From NCBI GenBank assembly GCA_963693365.1, contig CAVNZM010000001.1, positions 17,236,001 to 17,300,000 of the forward strand: a stretch of 64,000 bases of DNA, in the 5' to 3' direction. Shown here piece after piece: positions 52,408 to 64,000 of this stretch. The notes beneath the pieces are model-generated. The model saw only the letters and a list, made by a program, of their open reading frames with translations, searched no databases and had not been told where the DNA came from. The translations under genes and the position numbers were made by a program. Each line of letters starts with the position of its first letter. Positions within the stretch are counted from its first letter, which is position 1. The stretch comes from Amoebidium appalachense. Taxonomy: Eukaryota > Ichthyosporea.

Positions 52408-53718
52408 AGGAGAGAGGGGGGTCCTCCCCCCCCCCCCCCCCCCCCCCCCTTTCCCTCTTCTTCTTGTTCTTCACCTGCATCATCATCTTCTTCTTCTTCT
52501 TCTTCTTCTTCTTCTTCCTTTTTTTTTTGGGGGGGGGGGGGGGGGGAGGGGGGGGGGGCGGGGAGGGGGGGGGGGGGGAGGGGGGGGGGGGGGGGGGGGG
52601 ATTATTGATGTGCATTTGTGGTTGTGTCAGTGTTAGTGGTGGTGTAAGGCATGGGAGTGGTGGGGATGGGGGGAGGAGGGGGGGGGGGGGGGGGGGGGGG
52701 GAAGGGAAAACAGCAACCATGTTTCTACGGAGCTCTTTCCCTTTCCCTTTCATGGGAGGTGCTGGCAACTGGTAATAGGGTTGTACTCCCTCACAGGGTG
52801 CTACGCTGTTGCGGCCGGCATATATGACACAATATGGCTCCTATCCGTACGACAACTCATACACTATTCCCCGGTTTCGACAATCGAAAAAGTCGCACCG
52901 CAAAACACACGTGTTCAAAATCTCACCGGAAGGGCGAACGTGCAGCCAAAACCCCCGGATTTTTCACCTGTAAATATCCTCCTTGCCTCCCCGTGGCTAT
53001 CAATATTTGTCGGTCTTGCACTGATAAATGTGGGGGTTTCCTCCTTTATATACCATGCATGTGTGTGTCTGCTGGGTGGGTTTATCGACGTTGCCTCGAT
53101 CCCAATGCCATTTGCGGGATTTTTCGTTATCGTAATATTCTTTCTGCAGCCAACAGTTCCCCTTTGGAAGTCGAAAAACGGACAACGGATCAGGGTTCCC
53201 TCGTACGTTTTCTCTTCTCCGGTGTTTTTGGCGATTGCCATTACGTATTATTTCTACCGGGAAATCATGGAAAAGTACCAATTTGACTTCCAGGTGTGGA
53301 GGATACTGTTCATGACCGTCATGGCTCTTTTTTTCCTCCTCATCACAGTCTTTCTGGTCACCAGGGCAAGCCGGTACTTCCTTGCCCCCCCCCCCCCCCC
53401 ACCGCCCCCCCCCCTCCCCCCCCCCCCCCCCCACCGCCTCTCCCCTGCGCCTCACTACCTTCCCTCCCCCCTCCTCCCCTTGTTGCATCTCGGTACGTAG
53501 CTATGGACACGCACCAACACCACAGTGAAGATGCACGTACACGCCATCACTTCTTTTGGAATGCTGAAAAAAATGTTAAATGGAAATGCCCCATTACATG
53601 CCACTTTGTTACGTTCGGTGAAATGCGCTTTTCACATGGCTCACGTACTCTCTAGCTTTACTTTTGCTTCTGTCTGCTCCCCCCCCTCCCCCCCCCCCCC
53701 CCCCCCACCACCAACAAC

Positions 53719-53808
<90 letters not shown>

Positions 53809-53935
53809 TACACACAAATACACACACACCACCACACTTCTAAAAAAGAAAAAGAAAAAGAGGAAAAGAGGAAAAGAAAAAAGGTGGAGAAAAAAGGTTC
53901 CCCGAGAATCATTAAAGTTTGCTACTGCTGTCTTC

Positions 53936-53969
<34 letters not shown>

Positions 53970-54612
53970 ATCCAACCCCCTTCCCCCCCCCCCCCCCCTC
54001 CGGGCCGGCCGCTCCCCCCCCCCTCCCCCCCCCCCCCAAAAAAAAAAAAAAAAAGAAAAAGAAAAGAAAAGAAAAAAAAGAAAAACAAAACACATGCGCG
54101 CACACACGGGTGCCACACAACACACACCACCAACATTATATGAAAACCAAACATCACCAGTTCCCCCCCCTTTACGACCTTTCGACCTACGTTTTACACA
54201 CACCATCTGCAGTGGCACCTTGCTCATTCCATTTCCTCTCGGAGCTTAGCTTTTTCATCGGGTCTTCATAGCTGATCACGTCTCCCTTATTCATCGTTAG
54301 CCGATTCACTCCTCATGTTGCCATCACCTGCTCCACATGACTGACTCCTCCCCCCCCCCCCCCCCCCCCCCCCTCCCCCTCCCCTCCCCCCCCATCCCTC
54401 TCCCCCCCCCCCCCCCCCCCCCCCCCCCCGACTCCCAACCTCCCCATTTTGGCACACAAGTACGCACCCACATCCACATATACGCCTGCACATCCGCACC
54501 TGCTCTGTATTGCACATGCCCATGCATCGCACACATAAAAACACAAACACCCACCCACAGGTGAGTGCGCGCATATACACACACCTTACCATTCTTCCCC
54601 CTTAGCTCTGAA

Positions 54613-54649
<37 letters not shown>

Positions 54650-55229
54650 CCCCTCCCCTTCCGCTCCACTCCCATCTGGCCAAGTAGTGATATTTCAAAA
54701 AATAGGGATTTCCTGGGGGAGGGAATTGCGGACCCAATTAAATAGCTCAGATTTATTGAGAGGAAATTGCGGGCCCAATCAGCTCACAAGACTTAACATA
54801 ATCCGATTTTCTCCGGCTCCCAATCAATTGATTAAAAGCCGTGAGCCGGCTCCATTTGATTCGTCTAAGCCAGAGTATGGCAACTTTTTGTTTAAAGCAA
54901 GCTGCTATGCCATCATTTTCAAAAGGGGAAACAAAGCACTCAACAACACAATTGCTATATTTTTTTCATATAAAACCTTTACCTATATATAATATTTTTA
55001 GTACATTTGGCTGATTTTGTGCGAAAAATATATATTATAATGGCATTCACAGGTGACGTTTGTGCACGATAAAACTTTGCGCTGAAACCGTTTTGGTTGC
55101 CCTTTTCCTGATAGTGGCTTGGGCGGATTGACCAAAATGGAAAGAGATCGGAATGCACCGTAACCAGGTCCAACCGTTATCACTAATCGGCCCTATGTCT
55201 CATCACCCATCCACACAAACACCCGTGCT

Positions 55230-55328
<99 letters not shown>

Positions 55329-55610
55329 CACAGGTACCACCACCGCTATCGCGCATTTTGGATAATATCCATTGTGTTGGTCATTGTGGGCATCGGGGTA
55401 TGGATACCGGAGGAAGTGTTGCGCATCTGTCCGCTGGGTGTGAAATATGATCCCCTGCACGGGATATTCCATTTTCTCATGGGCATGGGCGCATTTTTCT
55501 TCTATTGTTATTGGAGGACATTGGGGTTTAAACGGTGGCAGGATGCAGTGTTTTTCACGGTATATCTGGTGGATATCTCAGAAAATGATGCGGCTGGTGT
55601 GGAAGCATGA
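51058..55610 (+). CDS. CREST-superfamily multi-pass membrane protein, alkaline-ceramidase-like
   Basis: Likely a membrane-embedded zinc-dependent hydrolase acting on lipid amides. Exons 51058-51508, 52797-53373 and 55334-55610 join in phases 1 and 2 and give 434 residues (407 if translation starts at the ATG at 51139). Several hydrophobic helices are visible. CREST signature residues appear in order: S233-x3-H237 (VSSFIYHA), D248 (GGFIDVAS), and H385-x3-H389 (DPLHGIFHFLMG). Near the N-terminus, CEYSTETGLLREIINST resembles the CE...EP.NT start of alkaline ceramidases. A polar loop of about 30 residues between the first helices and the long N-terminal tail are unusual for ceramidases, so a divergent member (ceramidase, PAQR- or PGAP-type) is possible. 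Long introns hold C runs, A/C composites and (CA)n. Confidence 0.72.
52300..52700. repeat. T-run/G-run composites and (TTC)n in intron 1 of the CREST gene
   Basis: T-rich sequence passes into about 28 G at 52367-52406. After a C run and a TTC triplet repeat (52475-52520) a second T-to-G composite follows at about 52520-52546, then G tracts to 52600 and 52680-52701. Confidence 0.9.
53680..54060. repeat. C runs, (CA)n and C/A composite in intron 2 of the CREST gene
   Basis: A C run near 53681-53706 leads into (CA)n at 53722-53807. C runs follow at 53937-53969 and 53983-53998. A C run passing into an A run lies at 54018-54054. Another (CA)n at 55232-55327 ends just before the acceptor of exon 3. 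Confidence 0.92.
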
Positions 55611-56204
55611 CAGGATTTTCAAAGGCTTGATTGCCTGGATCTGGGATATGAATGAATCCGTGGAAGTAGTGAAAAATACCCTGTGTTTTCTCTTTTTTTC
55701 TTCTTCTTTTTTAGCTTTAAATTCGTCAGTGCAATTATCCATCACAGTCAGAATATGGGCGACATCATTTGAACATTGAGATATACTGTAGATATACTGT
55801 TCCTTTCAAACGTGGGCTATTTAATAGTTGTACATTAGCCCCTCACGTATTGGTACACCCTCGTTGTCGGCCAAAAGTGTTTCTAGATGGCCGTGGGTAG
55901 GGAGGAAACTATGAGACTCCTTATAGTATCGTTGCCGGGCAGGCAGTGTATCAATAGGCGAATGTATCAATACGACAGTGTATCAATGCGCCAGGGACTA
56001 CTGTAGATGGAGAAGAGGAATATCAGCCTTCATTGCTCACGGGCTTTTAATGACTCTTTCCTGTGAATATCTGGTATGAAAAGTGCACGAAAATATTTCG
56101 TTTCATCATCCCGTATATGGTTACTACCTGGCTCGGGACCCAGTGTAATCGTCTGACGACGAACCCCAACAAATATTAGAACACTGTTTTGTGTCGACCC
56201 CCCC

Positions 56205-56246
<42 letters not shown>

Positions 56247-56314
56247 ACAACAACCACAACCACGTGCACCACCACCACCACCGCGCCTCCTGCCTTCCCT
56301 CCAAGCACCTTGCT

Positions 56315-56353
<39 letters not shown>

Positions 56354-57819
56354 AAAAAAAAAAAACGCCCCCTCCCTCCCTCCTCCTCCCCTTCCCCACC
56401 CCCTTCCCCCCCTTGCCCCAACAACGCATTCACCCATGCTTTCCTATAATCAGTATCTTTCCGGATGACTCCCAAAAGACCGTTAATGTTCCGACTTGAG
56501 ACATTTTTTCAACTGTCTTAACCTAAGGTTTTTTCTCTCAGATACTCCCTCATCCCCCGTCCCCCCACCCCTCTCCGGGCCTCCTCGTGCTCTACCCCCC
56601 CCCTCCCCCCCCCCATTCCCCCGTCCCTCCTCCCCCCCCCCCCCCGTGGCCGGGAACACCCACCAACCCCCCCCCCCCCCCCCCCCCCCCCCACCCCCAC
56701 ACACACACAATCCAGAGCACACTGGGTTTTTCTCACAAATGCAACTATAGACACCCCTCCCACCAGCAATCTGGCCAGGTACCCTCCTCCCTCCCCTCCC
56801 TCCCACCCCCCACCCCCCCCCCCCCCGTCCTTGCTCCCTTTTGAGGACCCACCCTCCCTCCCCAGCACCTCACAGTTGAACCCCCCTTCCTCCCCCCTCC
56901 CCCCCCCCCCCCCCCCCCCCCCCACACACACACCCCCCTTGACACGTACCCACTCACTCGGTTGATATTTTGGTGGAATATTTTGGAGCACTGCCCCTCA
57001 CTGCCCCTTCTATAGCTATGCATATGTGTGGTGTGCATGTAAATTCAAATCGATTGTGTATCTATTTTAGGGAGGGGGAGGATCTGGGGAGAGTGTCACA
57101 AAGAAATGGGGTGGGATGGGAATAGGGGCTGCATGGAGGACCGTCTGAGAGGGTAGTTCCGTGCGGCTGCGGGTAGCCTACCAGCACCGTACAGAGACTA
57201 ACCAATAGCAAATCTTAAGACTTTGTCAGTTTCACCCGTGGATGCTGTGTGTGGATGGTGTGGATGGAGGATCCGGAAAAGCAAGAAAGCATCAAACAAA
57301 CGAGGGAATCCAGGAATTATCCAGGAACGTTCCTTGTTTCATATTCATCCAGGATTATTCCTGACATGAATCAGACAAGATTATTCTTGTACAGGGCATC
57401 CAGGATTACATCATTGAGGAGCAGGAATGTTCCATGTGTATGAATCATTCAGGAATATGTTGCACAGCACATGACTCATCCCAGAAACACATATTCCTCT
57501 TGCATGAATCACTCATGAATTTTCCTTGAATACGAATAATCTAGGAATATTCCTTGTCTAATGCGATCACCGAGAAATTCCCCTTGTGTGTTGATACAGA
57601 AATATTTTTTATGCATATGAAATCATCCGGAACGAATATTCCAGGCATATTCCTTGTTATATGATATCCAGCCTGACTCGTAAGTTACAAACTGGTACCA
57701 CCCAGGACTTTCCTCTCAGTCGCCAGATTCTATTGTGCTCGACAAGCACCTGCTCCGGCCTCCCTCCCTGCTTTCCGACCACTAATATAACACCCCACAT
57801 CACCTATCGTCGGCAGTCC

Positions 57820-57872
<53 letters not shown>

Positions 57873-58002
57873 TGGGGGGCCCTTTATCATGCAACTCTCC
57901 CTATTGGGCCACCCACCCCCCGACCCTGGGCCTTGCATGTGCAATACAGACTGTATGAGTAATTCAAATTTGACGGGGCAATTATATGGCGAAGAGAATG
58001 GC

Positions 58003-58085
<83 letters not shown>

Positions 58086-59016
58086 CGGTGTGTGTGCCCT
58101 ACGGTGTGTGTGTGCGTGTGTGTAACAGTGTGTGTGTGTGTGTACAAATGTGTGTATGTGTGTACCGGTGTGTGTGCGTGTGCTGTGTGTGTGTGTGTGC
58201 GCGCACGCGCGTGTGTGTGTGTGTGTGCGTGTCTGTGGCGCTATAGTGTTTGTATGTGTGTTCACTAATATAATGCGCAAATGCTGTACAAGTGTATGGA
58301 TCGTGTGTGGAGTTTGTGTGTTTCTGAGTTGGGCTCATTACAAGCTCCTGCACCATGGCCATGACGTGGGCGTGGCCATGGCCATGGCAACATGCCTGGA
58401 GTGCTTATGATTTGCAAACCATAGGGAGGCACGCCGTACGCGTACGCAGACTGCTATTGAGGATATAAATGTGATACGTTGAGGGCACATGTGTGGTCAC
58501 GTGGACGCACGTAAGCAAGCACGTGTGATACGTTGGCGAGCCGGGCCCGGTCCTGGCCCGGCCCGCCGTTCAGTCGCCCCGCCATTAGCCGCCAGCCCCC
58601 CGCTTTTTCGATCCAGTCCTACCATATATGGTGGACCTTGCGCCCTTATATGGGTGAGCCCGATCTTGAGATCCAATCAAATAGATTCAGAAAAAGGTAC
58701 CTTTTTCGGATGCGAATCAGAAAAATGATCCAGAAACGGTTTGGGCCAACATCTTGCGTCCCCAGTAACCCGTGGGCCGCGAACTACTTTTACTGGCATT
58801 TGACCCAGAAGCCGTAGCACTAGTCCAACGGTTAACTTCCTCATGCCTTATTAGGCGACATCAAAACACACAATAACCAGAAACACACTAACAACAGCGA
58901 CAATAATGTACAGGGGATACATAGATGATATAACTTAAAATAAACTTCCATAAATTATTGATTGTATTAAGTAACTTTTCACTGACAATGACGATTGCTC
59001 CTATGAAAACCACAGA
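55611..59016. other. Intergenic region without a recognised gene
   Basis: C runs and a C/A composite at 56202-56365, C-rich sequence to 56930, a degenerate palindrome-bearing array at about 57295-57660, a C run at 57824-57870 and (GT)n at 58003-58083. From 58400 to 59000 the sequence is ordinary, with CCAATCA at 58673. A triple TGTATCAAT lies near 55947-55988. No conserved coding sequence is seen. Confidence 0.55.
57295..57660. repeat. Degenerate tandem array with GGAANNTTCC palindromes
   Basis: Loosely repeated units of the form ATGAATCATCCAGGAATATT with variation. Perfect or near dyads GGAACGTTCC (57324), GGAATGTTCC (57424) and GGAATATTCC (57544) recur, with weaker versions between. No coding frame persists across it. 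Confidence 0.75.
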
Positions 59017-59368
59017 ATGGCCGACGACAACCAAGCACCCATGGCAGCTGCAGCCACTGGCTGCGATTTATTTGGCAGTTGATGCAATCCGTGATTCACC
59101 GGCGCCATGTGGATTACAACATCGACACACAGGCCGGCCGTTTTTACACGGCTGGCAACAGAAAAAATGTTGTGTTTCCGGTGCGCCAGCAGCAACGTTG
59201 GTCTGTTAAGACCAACGCCTTGCCTGGCCAATTCGCCCCAGCGGTGTACCAAGTGCCTCAATTATTCTTCCCCCCCCTGGTGCTCTACAGGCCGTGAGTT
59301 TTGACAGCGCAATGGGTGAGCCCATCGCCACATACATGATGACAGTGGTACGTTTACTAATAACCCAC

Positions 59369-59401
<33 letters not shown>

Positions 59402-59430
59402 CACACACACACTACCGTTTCCGCGCCCCC

Positions 59431-59475
<45 letters not shown>

Positions 59476-59802
59476 CACACTACCGTTTCCGCGCCTCCCC
59501 CCCCCCCCCTCCCCCTCCCCCCCTTTCCCTTCCTCTTTACCCCCCCCCCCCCCCCCCCCCTCCCGCGCCCGGAATAGAAGGGGGTGTGGGGAAGATATAG
59601 TTGGGACCATTGGAGAATGGTAAATGCGGTGGGGATTTAAAAAAGGTTACGGATAGTGTGTGTGCGTGTGCGCGCGCGCGCGCGCGCGTGCGCGCGTGTG
59701 TGTGTGTGTCTGTGTGTGTGGGTGTGTGTGTGTGGGTGTGTGTCTGTGTGTATGTAAGAGAGAGAGTGTGTGTTAGTTTGGTTAAAGTGTGTGTCTGTGT
59801 GG

Positions 59803-59833
<31 letters not shown>

Positions 59834-59985
59834 AGTGAATGTGTGTGTGTGTGTGTGTGTGTGTGATGTGTATACTATGTATGTGTGTGTGGGTGGGAAT
59901 AGGAAGGGGTGTGGGGGAAGATATAGTTGGGGCCATTAATATTGGGGAATGGTAAATGCGGTGGGGATATAAAAAAAGGGTACGG

Positions 59986-60041
<56 letters not shown>

Positions 60042-60147
60042 TGGGTGTGTCTGTGTGTATGTAAGAGAGAGTGTGTGTGTTAGTTTGGTTACAGTGTGTG
60101 TCTGTATGTGTGTGTGAGTGTGTGCCAGTGTGTGTGTGTGTGAGTGA

Positions 60148-60179
<32 letters not shown>

Positions 60180-60272
60180 ATGTATGTGTGTGTGGGTGAG
60201 TCTGTGTGTATGTAAGAGAGAGTGTGTGTGTTAGTTTGGTTACAGTGTGTGTCTGTGTGTGTGTGTGTGTGC

Positions 60273-60332
<60 letters not shown>

Positions 60333-60559
60333 TTGTGTGTGTGTGTGTTTGTTATTGTATGTGTGATAGTGTGTGTGTGTGTGTGTATGTGCATGTGTGT
60401 GTGTGTTTCTCCTCACCCTCTCCCCTTTGCTTTTTCCCCCCTTCTCTCTATACCCTTTCACCCACCTATCTGGCCTCACTATATTGTTCCCTCTCCCCAC
60501 ATTGTTACCGCCTTCCACACCTATACTCTACAACCCCCCCCCCCCCCCCTCCCCCCCCC

Positions 60560-60597
<38 letters not shown>

Positions 60598-60809
60598 CGG
60601 CCACACAGAAAACTCACCCACACTATTCACCTTCATTTCCCCCACCCCCACCCCCCTCCCCCCACCCCCTCTTTTGCCCCCACTACCAGTAGGGAAACAA
60701 AAGAAACACACACACAAAAACAAATTTCCACACACACACACTCACACGTCACACACTCCCGAACACACACACACACACACACAATCATACACACACACAC
60801 TGTCACCAA

Positions 60810-60905
<96 letters not shown>

Positions 60906-61456
60906 TAACAGTAATCTGTTGTTAACCCCACCCCATTACTTATGCCCCAATGCCCCACAATTATATTTTCCCCCACATCCCTTCCTTTTCAAGTTACTCC
61001 CCTTCCCCCCCCCCCCCTCCCCCCCCCCCACCCCTTCATTACCTTTGCCATTCACCCCCACCCACGCAACCCCCAAAACACAAACCTCCCCTACCTTCCC
61101 TTTATCACCAATCACTACAGGAAAATAGCCTGTACCAGGCAGTGGCTGCCAATTGGACGAAGATCACCGAAGTCATCTCTGCCAACTTCGCCAATGGCAA
61201 CTTCCTTGCCAATCCACCCGTCCCTCCAATCCCCCCTGCATTCAGTTACCCCATCATTACACCATTGGCAGCCAACGACCAAGACGACTTCAAGAAGGCC
61301 ACATTTCGCCTGGACCGCAACATGGAGGTTAAGGTCAATCTTCAGGGCGGGCAGACAGACATGAACCCGCAAACATGTTCATGTCTGGGCTCACTAACTT
61401 CCGGAACCTACCAAATGTTGATATGGCCGCTCAGATTACCGGTATCCGGATGACAC
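59017..61456 (+). CDS. Unrecognised two-exon gene with three frame breaks
   Basis: Exon A, 59017-59347, follows a CCACAG acceptor and starts [15 protein letters not shown]. Exon B, 61121-61456, lies between a good acceptor (CACTACAG) and the donor ATGACAC|GTATGT. Protein-like composition runs through both: [17 protein letters not shown] and [19 protein letters not shown] in A, then [17 protein letters not shown] and [18 protein letters not shown] in B, and [18 protein letters not shown] at the end of B. These pieces are in different frames. The frame changes near 59078, in the C8 run near 59270, and near 61365, each time in the same direction, as if one base were missing at each place. The exon A/B junction itself is phase 0. 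I know no family for it. It could be a decayed gene, or an intact gene with sequencing errors. Confidence 0.5.
59590..60340. repeat. Duplicated TG-rich blocks in the intron of the unrecognised gene
   Basis: GAAGATATAGTTGGGACCAT with the following ~60 bp occurs near 59592 and again near 59919. TATGTAAGAGAGAGTGTGTG followed by TTAGTTTGGTTA occurs three times, near 59752, 60058 and 60209. The surrounding sequence is (TG)n, so tandem duplication of a ~330-bp and then a ~150-bp segment seems to have built the intron. Confidence 0.85.
60816..60903. repeat. (CA)n microsatellite before exon B
   Basis: Pure CA repeat about 220 bp ahead of the exon B acceptor, preceded by shorter CA blocks from 60725. 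Confidence 0.95.
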
Positions 61457-61628
61457 GTATGTATATTGCTGAAACCATTCCCTACCCCACTCCCCCACAT
61501 CTCCCCCCCCCCCCCCCCCCCCCCTCCCTGTACCCAATCTCTCACCCTTTTGCCCAACCCACCCTTTACCCACCCACATGTGAATCCTACCCCCACAAAT
61601 GCCCATCCCCCACCCCTTTCCCACGGAC

Positions 61629-61662
<34 letters not shown>

Positions 61663-61740
61663 TGGTATCTGGTATAAAAATATAGTGAGAACAATGACTG
61701 TTATTAAAATCGACACAGTGTACTGGGTTCAAATCATATG

Positions 61741-61777
<37 letters not shown>

Positions 61778-62690
61778 GTTTCAGGATGCTGGGATGGTTG
61801 GTTGGTTCTGTTGAAGAAAAAGGGAGGGTGGATCAGTGGGGGAGGGAGAGAGAGACAGGAAGACAGACAGTGAGAAGAGGAGAGGGGGAGGGGGGAGGGG
61901 GGAGGGGGACTTCAACAGCGTCCGCAGTGGAAATGGCGCAGGCGACAACAATGGTGCAGGGGTAGCTTAACATTGGGTAAAATGGATACACCAACTAGGC
62001 AAACTCTGTGACAACATAGGCAATGCAATTGGGTATGGAAGAAGGTTGCTGGTACTGTTAAATTAAAAGGATGGGAGGACAAATAGGACCATCACGGCCA
62101 TGACTAGAACTAGGTATGCATAGATGTTGTTGTGGTCACCATCTCCTGGTTATGCAGGCGCATAACGATGCAGGTGCATTATAGGCAAACACTACCAAAC
62201 AAAACACATATGTATTCTTAAGGAAAAGCATGTGAGTGATTAGAAGAACAAAGAGTCGTATAGCACATCGCCACAACAAATAAAAAGTTGCTGCCCTTTT
62301 GATAATGGTGAACCAGCCACCATACACAGAAACCCCCCTTAAACCCTTACACATACCGAGAAGATGATTCAAGTTCACCGAAAATTCACCCAAACAAACA
62401 ACACCCCCTTGCTCCCCCTTGTTATGCATCCATGCCTGGCCTCCCCACCCGGCTCGCAGTCTGCATGCCGAAGGCTTATGCCCCCGTGTTTGTTGGGTCC
62501 ACCTTGGGCCATCAGCCAGCTGTACATGTCTGTGACGTGATGACTCACTACATGAGCCACCTGGACAGCTGGATGGCGAACCGAGCCAAAAAACCCGGCT
62601 CAGCCCGGCTCGCCCAATGCTCATTTACAAGTGTCATTCCTTTAAATTTAAACCTCGTTGCTGATTAGCTAGTTTAAACTGCCCACTTGC
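61457..62690. other. Region without a recognised gene
   Basis: C runs at 61500-61523 and 61631-61660, a T run of about 36 at 61742-61777 ending in TTTCAG, which could be an acceptor, then ordinary sequence. The frame after that acceptor soon becomes G-rich and stops, so I do not extend the preceding gene into it. Short open frames near 62430-62670 are not recognisable. Confidence 0.5.
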
Positions 62691-62691
62691 A

Positions 62692-62698
62692 TATAAGA
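62692..62698 (+). promoter_or_regulatory. Candidate TATA box of the right-edge gene
   Basis: TATAAGA about 190 bp before a strong 5' UTR donor. Confidence 0.4.
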
Positions 62699-62881
62699 GG
62701 TGCTCACACAAACGAGAATCGCCAGTCAAGAGGAAGGCTTGGCCGAGACAACAGCGAGAGGGTCTGTGCGTGTTCGTGCGCGTGCAACACTGTCTCTGTT
62801 GTCTGTATTGTGTCCTCCCCCCGCCTTTGGGCGACGGGTGAATAGTTTCGACACCGGGGAGGCTTTCTAACTGTAACCCAG

Positions 62882-63901
62882 GTAAGAAACTTTGCTTTTG
62901 GTAGTTTCCTGCGCCTTTAAGTGCGTTTGAGGAAATGTGAATTTCTGGACCTCAACCTGACCCCAACGATGTTTCCAAAGCAAGAGACTTCACACATTAC
63001 ATTACATTACTTCAGACTTTGAGAATTTTGTGGATAGAGGGAGTGGAGTTAGAGATCAAATCAATGAGCTACGGTAACTGCTTGAAATGTCGCTCGTTGC
63101 AGTTGACTTGAAGAAAACGAGTTTATGTTTGTGGTTTCCACCAGCAAAACTCGCTCTCTCCCTGTTAAGTGCACCATCCCCACCTTGCACTTCTCGGAAA
63201 GTGTGTTTTCTAGTTTTTTTGCATACCCTGTTCGTGGTCTTTTCTGCTGGATGTGTGGTTGAGCTTGCCTTGTTGCCGAACCGTTCTTGAAGAGAAAGTT
63301 TGACAAGCTAAGAAGTAAATTGGTTTCACTTCAGGCTCTGTTGGTGGTTGGAGATGGTTCTCTGTAGACCTACTTGCCTTGTTCTTCTGCTCTTTGTGGC
63401 TATTCTTTTTGCTTTTAGAATTAAACTCGTAGCTACTATAACTATTGCGGCTGACACGATTTTGCATATAGCAAACAAGCTGGCATTGGCCTGCACCCTC
63501 ACTTTTTAAGCATTTGCCTCCTGCAATGTGTATTTATTTTGTGGGGAATCCCGCTCTTCTTGGCTTTTATGGTTTATCTGGTGTTGTGAAGACCCTGGTG
63601 GTTTGCGTAACAATGCCTGCCAGTGATTTACCTATTAATAAATATGTGGTTCATGCATGTGGAGGTTGCACTGAAGTGGCAACCAACCATGCAAAAGAAC
63701 AACCTGATTTGGAAAAGGAAAGGAAAGAGCAGAAAGATGCATGTTTCTTTCTTATTTTCCTTTCTTGTAGCACACGTGTCAAAAGATTGTCCAAGTGCAC
63801 ACTTTCCCACACTGCGATTGCTTATGTGTGTGGCGTTCGTTGCTTTTCAGCGAAGAACAGCCAAGGGTAAAAAAAAGTGTGCTGACGTGGCTCTCTAACA
63901 G
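62882..63901 (+). other. Probable 5' UTR intron of the right-edge gene
   Basis: Donor AACCCAG|GTAAGAAA at 62881/62882 and acceptor GGCTCTCTAACAG at 63901, thirteen bases before an ATG. Open frames inside it (one contains HVSKDCPSAHF, which resembles part of a zinc knuckle) have no complete CCHC motif and are taken as intronic. Confidence 0.5.
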
Positions 63902-63914
63902 AAACTCCGACCCA

Positions 63915-64000
63915 ATGTGTATAATGAGCGCGTCACCAGATGTCTCAGCTAAGGTTACCGCCATGGTTGCACGGCTCAGGGAGCTGATGGAGGGGGCGGG
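63915..64000 (+). CDS. 5' end of an unidentified gene, cut by the window edge
   Basis: The first ATG after the UTR acceptor starts MCIMSASPDVSAKVTAMVAR and continues to the last base without a stop. A second in-frame ATG lies at 63924. The short segment has helical character (VARLREL) but is too little to identify. Confidence 0.4.
   Translation, partial: MCIMSASPDVSAKVTAMVARLRELMEGA

Noticed and set aside
63764-63800. HVSKDCPSAHF as a retroelement zinc knuckle
   Set aside because: Only half of a CCHC motif is present, no upstream CxxC is in frame, and the stretch sits in a convincing UTR intron; no reverse transcriptase or integrase is seen.

Overview
This is a eukaryotic nuclear window, very probably from an intron-rich unicellular eukaryote. 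All recognisable coding sequence is broken into short exons with conserved reading phase across introns. The introns are packed with (CA)n/(GT)n microsatellites and long C or G homopolymer runs. An AP-4 adaptor subunit argues against most fungi. The gene set (AP-4, a P1B copper ATPase, a CREST-family ceramidase-like protein, a mitochondrial-type malate dehydrogenase) would fit a unicellular relative of animals such as an ichthyosporean, but that placement is a low-confidence guess.

Layout. 1-4865: about 10.7 copies of a 453-bp tandem repeat, already in progress at the left edge. 4863-5284: a fold-back element with a 55-bp perfect inverted repeat. 5282-9541: unique DNA bounded by two copies of a ~290-bp repeat; the second copy is split by a 473-bp transposon-like insertion with a 4-bp target duplication. 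10283-20455 (minus): 13 exons of a copper-transporting P-type ATPase with a cysteine-rich N-terminus and two HMA domains. The gene stops just before the exon that should carry the CPC helix and the phosphorylation domain, and one exon ends in an in-frame stop. 20456-22755: divergent intergenic region with a duplicated palindromic element. 22756-40885 (plus): a 23-exon gene for AP-4 complex subunit epsilon, about 761 residues, without the C-terminal appendage. 42.4-44.3 kb: a dispersed fragment of the 453-bp repeat, then weak evidence for a minus-strand membrane-protein gene. 46508-48071 (plus): three-exon malate dehydrogenase with a TATA box and a 5' UTR intron. 51058-55610 (plus): three-exon multi-pass CREST-superfamily (alkaline-ceramidase-like) protein. 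59017-61456 (plus): an unrecognised gene whose reading frame breaks three times in the same direction. 62.7-64.0 kb: the start of another gene with a 5' UTR intron, running off the right edge.

The genes have no obvious shared pathway: copper transport, membrane traffic, central carbon metabolism and sphingolipid-type chemistry. The most distinctive property is the gene architecture: microsatellites fused to splice sites, four GC-AG introns among about 39, composite C-run/A-run tracts and an over-represented CCAATCA motif. Exon boundaries were placed by hand from splice signals, phase continuity and remembered family alignments; no search was run.
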